From: Serratia nevei
Lineage (GTDB): Bacteria > Pseudomonadota > Gammaproteobacteria > Enterobacterales > Enterobacteriaceae
NCBI RefSeq assembly: GCF_037948395.1
Contig: NZ_CP149940.1
Span: forward strand, 496,001 to 560,000
Direction of reading: 5' to 3'
Length of the DNA: 64,000 bases
The notes under the pieces were generated by a model that saw only the letters and a program-made list of their open reading frames with translations, ran no database searches and was not told the DNA's origin. Of this stretch, positions 8,711 through 17,468 are shown piece by piece. The position numbers and the translations under genes were made by a program. The number at the start of each line of letters is the position of its first letter. Positions within the stretch are counted from its first letter, which is position 1.

Positions 8711-8738
8711 ATACAAAAGCCCCGCTGCCGGGGCTTGT
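8711..8738 (-). terminator. terminator-like hairpin between hsdR and hsdM
   Basis: On the minus strand, AAGCCCC-ggcagc-GGGGCTT is followed by TTTGTATTT. It lies in the 63-base hsdR-hsdM gap and could limit read-through from hsdR, implying a separate hsdMS promoter as in E. coli K-12. Confidence 0.65.
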
Positions 8739-8748
8739 CATGTGCGTA

Positions 8749-11700
8749 TTATACCGTCGCTGCGTCGGTCACAACACCCAGCTCTTCGACTATCTTTTGC
8801 AGCCGGGCGATCTGCTCTATATCCGGGAACACGCCAGTAACGCCTTCGTTGTGGATATGCGTAAACGGCTGTTCAAAGAGCTGTCGCATTTCAATGGTGC
8901 CGTAATCGCGAATGTGGTTTTTCAGCAATGACAGGAAGCGCAGTTGTTGGCTGGTCAAACTGTTGTCAGCGGCGAACTGGGCAAAGCGCACTTCCACCGC
9001 GTCGCTGTCCATCCCGATGATGGTACGCAACAGTTTATCCAGGCTGGCGGTTGCCTGCGGATAGAACTCTTTCAACGCACGAATATCAACGTTGGGGTTC
9101 TGGATCAGCACCAGCTTTGCCAGCTCATCCAGCTCGCTTTGCGTCACCGGCTCGCCGTTGCGGATTTTCTTCAGCACCGGGTTTTGCTGGAACAGCGGCT
9201 CCAGCGCTCCTTGAACCTGCTGACGATAGAGTTTGAAATCAATTGAGCGGATGTTGGTTTTGCGGGTCTCCGTCTGGATCAGGTTCGCATCTTCGGTAAT
9301 ATCCACCTGTATCGAACCAAATTGCGGCGTCGCATCTTTTTCCATCAGGTGCATAATGCCGCGCAAATGAATGCGGATATCCTCCAGCTCTTCCAGGCTA
9401 GCTTGCTTCCACCAGCCTAAATCACGAAGCTGATTAATTCGCTCCCCTTGCTGCTGAACCTGTGCCAGATGTGGCGGCAGGCGCTCCACTTTCTCCACGA
9501 TGACCGGCCAGAGCACATCCAGTTCTTCCGGGTTGGTATAGCGTGCAGTTTGCGCCGCCAGAATATCCATATCAAAGCGCATGGCATCACTTTGCCCGCG
9601 CACGTCCAGCCACTGCATCAGTGGGGCCAGGACAGATAGCAGATCCTGCTGTGTCTTCGGGGAAAGCTGGCGCAGCACTTTTTCATCGCTGTACTGCGCT
9701 TTTTGCTGCCACTTCTCCTGCACGGCAATCGACTTTTCATCCAGTGCGTTGATCTGCTCACGAAGCTGGTGAGCGACTAAATCCACCGCCTGTTTATCGA
9801 ACTTACGCTGCGCTGCGGCCCCTAGAGTGATCCATGCCTCGAAACGTTTTTGCGCCAGCGATTTTGTTGCTGTGACTTCGGCCTCTTCGGTATGCAGCTC
9901 GTGATACTCAAAATTGCCCCAGTGATCGAAGATACGGAATTTTTGTTTATCCAGCGGTTTGCCGTTGTCATCATAGCCGTACAACCCTGAACAAAGACGC
10001 GTACCACGGCCAATCATCTGCCAGAACTTCACTTTCGATTTGACTGGTTTGGCAAAGACCAGATTCACAATCTCCGGGACATCAATACCGGTATCGAGCA
10101 TGTCAACAGAGATAGCAATGGTCAGCTCTTTGTTGGTGCTTTCATCCAGCCCTTTAAAATCGTCAATCAGTTGCTCGGCACGAGGATCGTAGTTGTCGAT
10201 AACCTGGCAGAAGCGTCCAGCAAACTGCGGGTACATATCGTCGAACAATTCATTCAACAGCAGCGCGTGTTTGTGGTTACGGGCGAAAATGATGGTTTTA
10301 CCGGGCAACTGGCCGTCCTGATCTTTCAGGCCATTTTCCATCAGGTTACGCAGAATATAGCGGTTGGTGTCTTTGTTATAAATTGCTTCATCAAGCGCCT
10401 TGCCGTCAAATTCCAGCGTATTGGGATCGATACCCTGTTCTTCCAGCTCGCGGATTTGAGCGTCACTTAATCTCTCCCGTTTTATGCCTTCGCGCAGGAA
10501 TTCTGTGGTATGCGTGACAACCTCATAGGGAACCAGATTGTTATCGGCGATGGCATCTTCCAGGCTGTAGTTGGCGGTAGGGATACGTCCTTCACAACCA
10601 AACAGGCCGAAAGTAGTTTTACTCACCATGTCGATCGGCGTGGCCGTCAGGCCAATCTGGAGGGCATCAAAATACTTAAACAGATCGCCGTAGACGTTGT
10701 AGATAGAGCGGTGGGATTCATCGGCGATGATCAGATCGAAATAACCGACATCGAAATGGTCCATGATTTTCATCATGCCCGGATAGGTAGCGATGTAGAT
10801 TCTGGCATTCTGTCTGTCTGCTTTCTTTGATTTCCCGACCACATACAGCGGCTCATTGGTGAACTGATTGAAGGCATTCGCCGCCTGTTTACGCAGCTCT
10901 TTACGGTCGCAAAGAAACAGGACGCGTTTTACCCAGCGAGCATCAATCATCAGTTTACTTAGTGCAATTGCCACGCGGGTTTTGCCTGTACCAGTGGCCT
11001 GTACAATTAACGATTGTCGGTACTTGTTGGTAAACCGTTCGCTGACGCGGGCAATAGTTTCAAGCTGATACAAACGTCCGGCAACGGCCTTACCTTCGTT
11101 GTCTTTGACATGCGGCACACTATTCAGCGGCAGACGGGTTTCACGCTGCTGAATAAGATATTGCAGGCTTTCCTTACAATAGAAGCCAAATACCCGGCGC
11201 GGAGGATAGCCATGAGTTTTATGATCGTCCCATAGCCAGACATCGTAGCCGTTGGTGTAGAAAATGACCGGACGCTGACCGTATTCTTTTTCCAGCCAGT
11301 CTGCATACAGTCGGGCCTGAATTCGTCCTTGTTCGGCATTGACGCTGGTTTTTTTTGCTTCCACCACTGCCAGCGGTTTATGCGCCTCATCCCACAAGAC
11401 ATAATCCGCATAACCGTCGCCGGTTGCAGTAGGTTGTTCTTTAACCGGGTGTTCCTGCGTAACCTGATCGGTATTCTTAAGTTCTTCACCTACATTCCAG
11501 TCAGCAGCAAGCAGACGAGAATCAATCAGGCGGCGGCGGGTTTCCGCTTCATCAATAGAGAGGATATCGGCAACATGCTGGTTACGCGCCCTGGCTTCAT
11601 TCAGGCGCTGAGTGAGGTGTTCGGCCTTTTCCTGCTCCTGTTGTAATGCGCGTTGTAATGCCAATTCGCGCTCACGGCTTTCATCTTGAGCCCTGATTGC

Positions 11701-12162
11701 ATCTTCCAGACGTTTTTCATCTGCACGACCTGAAGATTGCGTTAACGGAGGGAGAGAAAATTTGGGGCAGTTATCAACATTACCGTGGGCGTAACGAACA
11801 TATAGCCAGACACCTAATAAATACGCTTCCTTAAGCAGCCAGTAGGTATCTTTGGCCTTGATACGTCCACCGTGCGCGGCGCGGTTGCCGTGTATACGTA
11901 GCGCATCCATTTTCATGATGATGGCTTCCGGCATCATGCTGGTAAAGACATCGGCGTTCATTAAATCATACAGATTTGCTTTGATGCCTTCAGGCAGCCG
12001 TTCCTGACGATATAACCAACGCACCATCAATTCGGTGTAGTTGCGCAGCTTCACCAGACTGCTTTCCGGGTCGGTGTGAACGTAACGTTCTGCCATACAC
12101 GCGAGTTCCGCCAGTTCCGGCCACTGGCTGCGCAACATTTCAAAATTGAGAGACTGCTCCAT
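8749..12162 (-). CDS. hsdR: type I restriction endonuclease subunit HsdR
   Basis: A 1137-residue motor/nuclease subunit. The N-terminus (1-130) looks like a DUF4145-type domain, followed by a coiled coil (about 150-195, rich in QE and R). The HSDR_N PD-(D/E)xK nuclease has GYADYVLWDE and VVEAKK. A superfamily 2 helicase follows with Walker A ATGTGKTRVAIAL, DEAD-box variant ADESHRS and a later QMIGRGTRL motif. The last 250 residues are the EcoEI-type C-terminal domain. The ATG at 12162 is chosen over an in-frame TTG one codon earlier. It is upstream of hsdM on the same strand. Full length and undamaged motifs suggest an active enzyme. Confidence 0.95.
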   Translation of the reverse strand: MEQSLNFEMLRSQWPELAELACMAERYVHTDPESSLVKLRNYTELMVRWLYRQERLPEGIKANLYDLMNADVFTSMMPEAIIMKMDALRIHGNRAAHGGRIKAKDTYWLLKEAYLLGVWLYVRYAHGNVDNCPKFSLPPLTQSSGRADEKRLEDAIRAQDESRERELALQRALQQEQEKAEHLTQRLNEARARNQHVADILSIDEAETRRRLIDSRLLAADWNVGEELKNTDQVTQEHPVKEQPTATGDGYADYVLWDEAHKPLAVVEAKKTSVNAEQGRIQARLYADWLEKEYGQRPVIFYTNGYDVWLWDDHKTHGYPPRRVFGFYCKESLQYLIQQRETRLPLNSVPHVKDNEGKAVAGRLYQLETIARVSERFTNKYRQSLIVQATGTGKTRVAIALSKLMIDARWVKRVLFLCDRKELRKQAANAFNQFTNEPLYVVGKSKKADRQNARIYIATYPGMMKIMDHFDVGYFDLIIADESHRSIYNVYGDLFKYFDALQIGLTATPIDMVSKTTFGLFGCEGRIPTANYSLEDAIADNNLVPYEVVTHTTEFLREGIKRERLSDAQIRELEEQGIDPNTLEFDGKALDEAIYNKDTNRYILRNLMENGLKDQDGQLPGKTIIFARNHKHALLLNELFDDMYPQFAGRFCQVIDNYDPRAEQLIDDFKGLDESTNKELTIAISVDMLDTGIDVPEIVNLVFAKPVKSKVKFWQMIGRGTRLCSGLYGYDDNGKPLDKQKFRIFDHWGNFEYHELHTEEAEVTATKSLAQKRFEAWITLGAAAQRKFDKQAVDLVAHQLREQINALDEKSIAVQEKWQQKAQYSDEKVLRQLSPKTQQDLLSVLAPLMQWLDVRGQSDAMRFDMDILAAQTARYTNPEELDVLWPVIVEKVERLPPHLAQVQQQGERINQLRDLGWWKQASLEELEDIRIHLRGIMHLMEKDATPQFGSIQVDITEDANLIQTETRKTNIRSIDFKLYRQQVQGALEPLFQQNPVLKKIRNGEPVTQSELDELAKLVLIQNPNVDIRALKEFYPQATASLDKLLRTIIGMDSDAVEVRFAQFAADNSLTSQQLRFLSLLKNHIRDYGTIEMRQLFEQPFTHIHNEGVTGVFPDIEQIARLQKIVEELGVVTDAATV

Positions 12163-12334
12163 CAATCATCGCCTTATATCGTGGATACAACAGCATTTCT
12201 GGAAAGGATATCACATTACTTTTGGCAGCAAAGCGAGAGGGAGTCATAGCTGATTCATCCTAAGACAAATCGATGACTGCTGATCATTTTATTAGTCTCC
12301 AAAGCAATTCTTTATTTGAGATTGGACGCACTTA

Positions 12335-13252
12335 TTACTGATCAAAATAATCACTATCCAACTTTGGCACTTTAAGCAACGTCGAACTGACACCCACCTC
12401 GTTATCCATCATCAGGTGCACCAATCGGTTACCGTCGATAAGTACCATGCCCTCTACCGATTGCGCGTAGGCAACGGCATGTTTGGTAAAGCCAGACGTC
12501 GTGATAAATACCCCTCGTTTGGCCTTTTGTCCCACAAGTGCACCGTAGAAGGCATGCAACTCAGGGCGGCCTACGGTGTTTTGCCAGCGTTTGGCTTGCA
12601 CATACACTTTTTCTAAGCCGAGCTTGTCTAAAGAAATTACGCCATCAATCCCCGCATCACCGCTGCCTCCGACTCGTTTTAAATCATCGCGGTGGCCGCC
12701 GTAGCCTAAACGGTGCAGCACATCCAACACGATAACTTCGAAGCGACCTGGGGATACCTGGCTCAGGTTCTCCAGGAGTTCTGTTGCAACAGCCTCGCGG
12801 ATCTCTTTGATTGATTGTTCCAGGCGATCGTCTGGGCTGTTTGTTAACATCGCTTCGGTGAGAAGAGGTTCTGTAACCGGGTCCAAATCCACCGCATCAC
12901 TATTTTGTTGAAGTTTGACGTTGGTATAAGCCAAAGCGAGATGCTCTACTTCTGCTGCAGTGAGCGGGTTTGGATGCTGCTTTAACCAGTCGATGCCTTT
13001 GGCGGTTAAGCACCATTTTCCTCTGGATAAGCTGTGCGAGAGCCCTGCACGTTTCAAACGATCGTGAGCCCAGCCGGTACGGTTCTTATAAACCAGTTGG
13101 CCGCTGGCAATGGTCTCTGCCCGTTGTTCTTCGTTTAGGCTGAGTATGTCTGCTGCTGCATCTTGCACATCTCGAGCAAGTGCGCCTTCGGGCTTGGTTG
13201 CCAAAAAGCGAAGCACTGGCTCGATGAATTGGTCGTAGGTTGGTACTGACAT
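12335..13252 (-). CDS. mrr: type IV methylated-DNA restriction endonuclease Mrr
   Basis: A 305-residue close homologue of E. coli Mrr along its whole length. The N-terminal winged-helix part has VPTYDQFIEPVLRFLATKPEG and QLVYKNRTGWAHDRLKRAGL. The C-terminal PD-(D/E)xK nuclease has GDAGIDGVI then VYVQAKRW, and RGVFITTSGF. Mrr cuts DNA carrying methylated adenine or cytosine and is known to be triggered by foreign methylases or pressure in E. coli. The mrr-hsdR-hsdM-hsdS neighbourhood is the same as in E. coli K-12. Confidence 0.95.
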   Translation of the reverse strand: MSVPTYDQFIEPVLRFLATKPEGALARDVQDAAADILSLNEEQRAETIASGQLVYKNRTGWAHDRLKRAGLSHSLSRGKWCLTAKGIDWLKQHPNPLTAAEVEHLALAYTNVKLQQNSDAVDLDPVTEPLLTEAMLTNSPDDRLEQSIKEIREAVATELLENLSQVSPGRFEVIVLDVLHRLGYGGHRDDLKRVGGSGDAGIDGVISLDKLGLEKVYVQAKRWQNTVGRPELHAFYGALVGQKAKRGVFITTSGFTKHAVAYAQSVEGMVLIDGNRLVHLMMDNEVGVSSTLLKVPKLDSDYFDQ

Positions 13253-13343
13253 GCTGAGGTTCCCTGTTATTCTTTATTATTCCTATGATACTGCACAAAC
13301 CTGGTTTTGAAGTTGACAGGTAGCACGCTGTTGCAGGCAACTT

Positions 13344-14462
13344 TTAACCGATAGCTGCCTCTTTCAACTCCAACTTCACCATCAGCTTCTTGTTCACCTC
13401 TTTACCATCCACCCCACTATGAATCCGGCGATGGCAAGTTGGGCAGATGGCGCCCACCCACTGCGGGTGATCGGGGCCTTCGTCGGCTAGGCGCTTGGTG
13501 TGGTGAGGTTCGAGGTAGGGCTCGCCGTTCCTTTTCTTGAACGGTGCCGGCTGGTCGCAGGCTTCGCAGATGCCATTGGCGCGCTTGAGCACGTATTTTT
13601 TTACGTCTTCGCTGCGTTTGAACCAGGATTTTTTGCTGTCGCTCTGTTGGCGCTGGCCAGATTGCTGTGAGGACTGCAATGCCTTCTTGCGTAACTGTTC
13701 GAGCGTCTCTGTCTGCGTATCGGCTTCATCGGTTTCTGGTTCTTCTTCAACCGCATGCAGTGATGAGACTTTGAACAGGTTAAAGGTAATGCCTTGGCGC
13801 ATGTTATTTTCGAAGTCTAAGCACTGAATGTGATCCCAAGAGTCGCACTCAAACATGCCAAGATAGCGGACGCCTTTTTCTTTCTTGTTGTCTTCGAATA
13901 GGAAGATGTCTTTACCGTCTTTTTTATGGTCGCGGATGGATTTATTACCCCGAATAAATTCCATAGGGCCTTTTTGGCCTTCACCCGTATAAGAGAAGCT
14001 GCCTTCGGCTGTCCATCCATCTTTGTAGCCGTAGGTTTCGCCGCTTTCTCCGGTGAAGATAAAGATCACCGGGAATTCCCGCGGGGTCCAGATACCGCCT
14101 TGCAGCTGCCCGCCGTAAAGCTCGATAAGCGCTTTGCGTGTGTACAGCTTGCCTTCGGTTAAATAGTCAAAAGGATGCGGCGTTTCGACGATCTCAAAAT
14201 CGAGGTCTTTGAGAAACTGAATGGCTTTTTCCGTTCCGCTATCGGCATTGATTCCTTTAAACGGATAGCAATGCTGCTCACTGTATGCTCTAGCGGCAAT
14301 GCCTCGGATGTCGTACTTCTCGCCATTATAATGAAGGGTGTATTTTTTAAATCGTTTTATTTCATGTTGTTTTAAGAATTCATCTCGGCCAATTTTTTTA
14401 TATTCTTCGATGGCTTTTAAAACGGATTCTTTTGAAGATAACGCCTCTATTGCAGTTGCCAA
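13344..14462 (-). CDS. modification-dependent HNH endonuclease with SRA-like domain (McrA-type)
   Basis: A 372-residue protein, predicted type IV restriction enzyme. The N-terminal head (about 1-95) contains IGRDEFLKQH and HYNGEKYDIRGIAARAY. The middle (about 105-240) carries a conserved block, GGIWTPREFPVIFIFTG, YGYKDGW, FSYTGEGQKGPMEF, GNKSIRDH, resembling the SRA-like base-flipping domain of ScoMcrA-type enzymes. A Gln/Ser-rich linker (about 255-300) leads to a C-terminal HNH with CEAC, EPHHTKRLADEG and ICPTCHRRIHSG. The TTG at 14462 is preferred because GAGGGAG lies five bases upstream; the GTG at 14468 would abut the SD. Binding of 5-methyl- or hydroxymethylcytosine is inferred from the family. 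Confidence 0.78.
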   Translation of the reverse strand: MATAIEALSSKESVLKAIEEYKKIGRDEFLKQHEIKRFKKYTLHYNGEKYDIRGIAARAYSEQHCYPFKGINADSGTEKAIQFLKDLDFEIVETPHPFDYLTEGKLYTRKALIELYGGQLQGGIWTPREFPVIFIFTGESGETYGYKDGWTAEGSFSYTGEGQKGPMEFIRGNKSIRDHKKDGKDIFLFEDNKKEKGVRYLGMFECDSWDHIQCLDFENNMRQGITFNLFKVSSLHAVEEEPETDEADTQTETLEQLRKKALQSSQQSGQRQQSDSKKSWFKRSEDVKKYVLKRANGICEACDQPAPFKKRNGEPYLEPHHTKRLADEGPDHPQWVGAICPTCHRRIHSGVDGKEVNKKLMVKLELKEAAIG

Positions 14463-14468
14463 AACCAC

Positions 14469-14692
14469 TCCCTCATATTACCGAGTAGGCTCTGGGCAAT
14501 GTGCTTGCTGACGAGAGCAGTATGCATCAATACCCAGCAGTTAACTCATCGATTTACCGAATGCGTTAACTATGCCAGGTAGGGGAAGAAATGCCTACCT
14601 TGATGAATGCTTTTGTTGTGATATGTCAGTCAGATCTATTGGAAAAACGTGGTTGGGAAGGGCGATGAGCATCGCCCTGATTGCCATTTACG
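14469..14692. other. intergenic region
   Basis: No coding frame is convincing here. It contains a 7-bp hairpin GGGCGAT-gagc-ATCGCCC (14660-14677), which could end the minus-strand gene starting to its right, though without a T-run. Confidence 0.5.
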
Positions 14693-15010
14693 TTAGCCGC
14701 AGGTTTCCATCTCTCGCAGTGCCCGCCCATAAAGATTACACAACGCAGGAACCAGATGTGCCGTGGCGTTGAGATAACGATTCAACTGTTCCCAGCCTTC
14801 GGCATCTAGCTGTGGGGTCTTTTGCAGTAAATGGCCAAACAGCATCAGGCCGTGGCAAAGCCCTTCCGCCTGCTCGGCAGAGAGTGCGGCCAGGTCTAAA
14901 AGTTCTGAAGGGTTAAAAGCGCTGAGATCGAGGTGGTTAAACAGTTGGCGATAAAAGGTGAGGGTGTTGGGGATGGTTTCAGAAGCGTTGGGTAAGTTTG
15001 TGTTTTCCAT
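14693..15010 (-). CDS. small uncharacterised helical protein
   Basis: About 105 residues from the ATG at 15010 (MENTNLPNASE), a start with a weak GGAA nine bases upstream. The frame stays open for 52 more codons, but that extension is Pro/Gly/Ser-rich and looks non-coding. The protein is Leu/Ala-rich and predicted helical, with no membrane segment. I do not recognise the family. It points away from the lipoprotein-toxin cassette and may be island cargo. Confidence 0.5.
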   Translation of the reverse strand: MENTNLPNASETIPNTLTFYRQLFNHLDLSAFNPSELLDLAALSAEQAEGLCHGLMLFGHLLQKTPQLDAEGWEQLNRYLNATAHLVPALCNLYGRALREMETCG

Positions 15011-15417
15011 ATCGGCTATTTCCATTGGGAGAGAAATACCGCTACCAGAAGAGACGCTAAACTCGGGTGGTAGCTCGAACGGCGTTAGCGTACCGGCCCC
15101 AACGGATACCGGCCTTCCCGGAGGAAGCACCGTCCGAGCCACCATTGTTTGGGTGCGCATCGGCATGCTCGAATTTATACCATATTCGAACAGGGTTGGG
15201 GGATTCGGAACGCTAACTCCGGCTGTGGATTTTGCCGCAGCGGAAAAACTATAACGTTATCAGTAAAAGGAAAAAATAAGCTGTATGGAATTACAGTTTA
15301 TTTACTTTTAGGATTGGAATGTACCTCGCAATTCGGCATATCATCTTTGCGTTGAACTATCAGTTATCCATTCATGGATAATATTTCCTCATTAAGATTT
15401 ATAAATAATGGAATATG

Positions 15418-15831
15418 ATGAAAGCTAATTTCTTGCTGGCCATTGCAGGATCGATATTGTTAAGTGCCTGCACCGGCGATTGTCTCGATCAGCGCTATGC
15501 ACCGGACATCCCTATCGCCGCCCATGCTAAAGCGAATGGCGACATCTGCATCTATCCGTCACCAAAGGAAAACGAAAGGCAAGGTACGCTCTATCTCAGT
15601 GGTGATACGGATGATAAATTGATTGAGGTGGTGAATCAGGATCTGAAAAAGGGCATTTGCGTTACGCAGAACGATTACCCGTTTCAGGAAAATCATATCT
15701 ACAGCATGAGGCTAAATTTCGTACCGATTGAGAAGCGCAGAAATCTGCAGGATGTCTCCGGCAGGGCCTTTATCGCTCACTTCAAAGTGAAAAGAGTCAA
15801 TAATCACTTTGCTATCGAAAACATCCAATAA
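15418..15831 (+). CDS. periplasmic lipoprotein of the putative T6SS-immunity type
   Basis: A 137-residue lipoprotein. The signal peptide ends in the lipobox LLSAC with the acylated Cys at 18. The mature part has a pattern I associate with proteins annotated as putative T6SS immunity periplasmic lipoproteins: NGDICIYP, ERQGTLYL, a later ICVTQNDYPF, and a C-terminal SGRAFIAHFKVK. ATG 15418 is chosen over 15415 because GGA is then five bases upstream. It precedes the RNase A-like toxin gene by 150 bases on the same strand. As a periplasmic protein it is unlikely to be the direct immunity protein to a cytoplasmic RNase; it may protect against a different effector. Confidence 0.68.
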   Translation: MKANFLLAIAGSILLSACTGDCLDQRYAPDIPIAAHAKANGDICIYPSPKENERQGTLYLSGDTDDKLIEVVNQDLKKGICVTQNDYPFQENHIYSMRLNFVPIEKRRNLQDVSGRAFIAHFKVKRVNNHFAIENIQ

Positions 15832-15980
15832 CGAGGCGCTCTATTGAAATAACAGTGCTTCAGTATTGACTGAACCTTGCAGATAAGGTGCCGGTTAATT
15901 CGGCGTTAACCGTTCCAGTATTTATCCTTTCTAGAGCTTATGTTAATCATACGGCCTTGCTAATTCACGGATGAACGAAC

Positions 15981-16808
15981 ATGGCGAATGAAGATGAGTT
16001 GCGCATTGCCCTGTCGCCGGTGCAACTTGCGGCGGTGCTGTCTGATGAAAGCGTCACTGAAGGTGAAACGCTCAGTAACCGTCTGCTTGGCGGTTTGGGG
16101 CTTGCCGGTGGTGTCGTTGAGCTGATGGGAGCGGGGGTGTTGTGCTATGCGCCGGATCCGACGTTTATCACCAAAGTTGGGTGTGTGGTGGTGGGAACGC
16201 ATAGCCTGGACAGCATCAAAGCCGCTTCCAATCAGATGATTACCGGGCATCCAACAACGACCGATACTTATCAGTCTGCCGTTTTATTGGCGCAAACATT
16301 GGGTGCCGATAGGGAAACGGCCTATAACGTCGGTTTAACGGTCGATATTGCCGTGCCTTTTGTCTTTGCCGGAGTGGTTGGCGCTGCCAGAGTCGCATCC
16401 GTGCGCATGGGGCGGGTTAAGCTGATTGAGCACGAGTCCGTTAGCGGTAAATATCCGGGCGGGCACACATTGGCTCGGCATATAAGCATAGCTCCGGAAG
16501 CGCTTATTGCCAGGCTAGCCAGGCGCCCGAAACTGATCGCGGCAAGTACCTTCAGATCGGTAAAGGAGGCCGAAAAGTATGTATCTGTCACGGTAAAGGC
16601 GAACCGTGCAGATATTGTGAATTGGATGAAGTACGCGTCTCCCGGCAGCCGTTTGAGTGTGTATCACAATTTCACAGAATCAGTAGGTTATGGCGTGTTA
16701 CGCGGCAGCACTGACGTCTATCAATGTCATCGGGTTGGCGTCGTGATTGAGTTTACCCGCTATAATGGCAAACCTTACTTTATCCTTAGCGCTTTCCCTG
16801 CGAGATAA
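15981..16808 (+). CDS. RNase A-like CDI-type toxin protein
   Basis: A 275-residue protein. The first 150 residues include hydrophobic Gly/Val-rich stretches (LLGGLGLAGGVVELMGAGVL; DIAVPFVFAGVVGAA), like the translocation regions before delivered toxins. The C-terminal 120 residues match the bacterial RNase A-like domain known from the Yersinia kristensenii CdiA C-terminal toxin: GGHTLARH, LIARLARRP, IAASTF, GKPYFILSAFP. Conserved His (167) and Arg (178) are present with the expected 11-residue spacing. The terminal T-x-Y pair expected in ILTAYP is S270-x-F272 here, so activity may be altered. No secretion gene (VgrG, CdiB, Rhs core) is adjacent; it may be an orphan or captured effector. Two immunity-like genes follow after four bases. 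Confidence 0.75.
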   Translation: MANEDELRIALSPVQLAAVLSDESVTEGETLSNRLLGGLGLAGGVVELMGAGVLCYAPDPTFITKVGCVVVGTHSLDSIKAASNQMITGHPTTTDTYQSAVLLAQTLGADRETAYNVGLTVDIAVPFVFAGVVGAARVASVRMGRVKLIEHESVSGKYPGGHTLARHISIAPEALIARLARRPKLIAASTFRSVKEAEKYVSVTVKANRADIVNWMKYASPGSRLSVYHNFTESVGYGVLRGSTDVYQCHRVGVVIEFTRYNGKPYFILSAFPAR

Positions 16809-16812
16809 GCCG

Positions 16813-17100
16813 ATGAAAACCAGTGAACTCGATAACCTGATCGTCGTTTATTTTGGTCAAGATTATGACCTGATAAATGCAGAGGGCGATATTACTGCGC
16901 TGATCGCAGAGTACATTCGTCTGGCGACTCATCAGCAGCGCGAGGCTTTGGTCAATGAGCTCGATGAGCTACTGGCGCAGGATAATGTGGAGTCCTTATT
17001 CAACCAACGTTTCGGTTTTACCTTCAGCCCGGAGCTATGGGGAACCACGGTTTTCGCATTCCTGCAACAGGCCAGAAGTGCTGCGGTGAAAGCGCTTTGA
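16813..17100 (+). CDS. CdiI-like immunity protein, copy 1
   Basis: A 95-residue small acidic protein starting 4 bases after the toxin stop (ATG 16813; the frame opens further upstream inside the toxin gene but a coupled start is more likely). The N-terminal VVYFGQDYDL and C-terminal PELWGTTVFAF motifs are shared with the next gene and with the CdiI-type immunity proteins paired with RNase A-like CdiA toxins. It probably binds and blocks the toxin in the cytoplasm. Confidence 0.72.
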   Translation: MKTSELDNLIVVYFGQDYDLINAEGDITALIAEYIRLATHQQREALVNELDELLAQDNVESLFNQRFGFTFSPELWGTTVFAFLQQARSAAVKAL

Positions 17101-17108
17101 GCACCATC

Positions 17109-17429
17109 ATGATTCGCAATCACTTTAGCGAGCTCAGTAGCTTATTCAGTATTTACTTCGGTCAGGATTATGATCTGTTTACTGATGCCGAAACGGCCGA
17201 GGATGTGATTGACGGCTTCCTTGAGCAAAACGGCAGCCAAGTCATCCGCGATATCCTCGAGGAGACTAAAGAGTTTCAGGCCACCTATGCGGGGCGTATA
17301 AACGAGGGCATGGCGGAGCATTTTACAGATGAGTTTGTTCCGGAGAGCTGGGGCACTACAGCGGTAGCGTTCTTTACCATGCTGCAATGGAAAACAGAAC
17401 ACAAGCTGGAACAGCTCAAACGAACTTAG
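17109..17429 (+). CDS. CdiI-like immunity protein, copy 2
   Basis: A 106-residue paralogue of the preceding gene, from the ATG at 17109 eight bases after its stop. Shared motifs are FSIYFGQDYDLF at the start and VPESWGTTAVAFF near the end, but the middle has diverged strongly. Two different immunity genes behind one toxin suggest that one is an orphan immunity kept against a related toxin variant. It ends 39 bases before the convergent yjiA. Confidence 0.72.
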   Translation: MIRNHFSELSSLFSIYFGQDYDLFTDAETAEDVIDGFLEQNGSQVIRDILEETKEFQATYAGRINEGMAEHFTDEFVPESWGTTAVAFFTMLQWKTEHKLEQLKRT

Positions 17430-17468
17430 GAGTTGGAGCCCTCACAGGCCCCCATATCCCAACCCCGC

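Noticed and set aside
14400..14700. attR-like copy of the leuX 3' end on the right of the island
   Set aside because: No copy of the tRNA 3' end was found by eye near the right border; I do not claim an attachment site.
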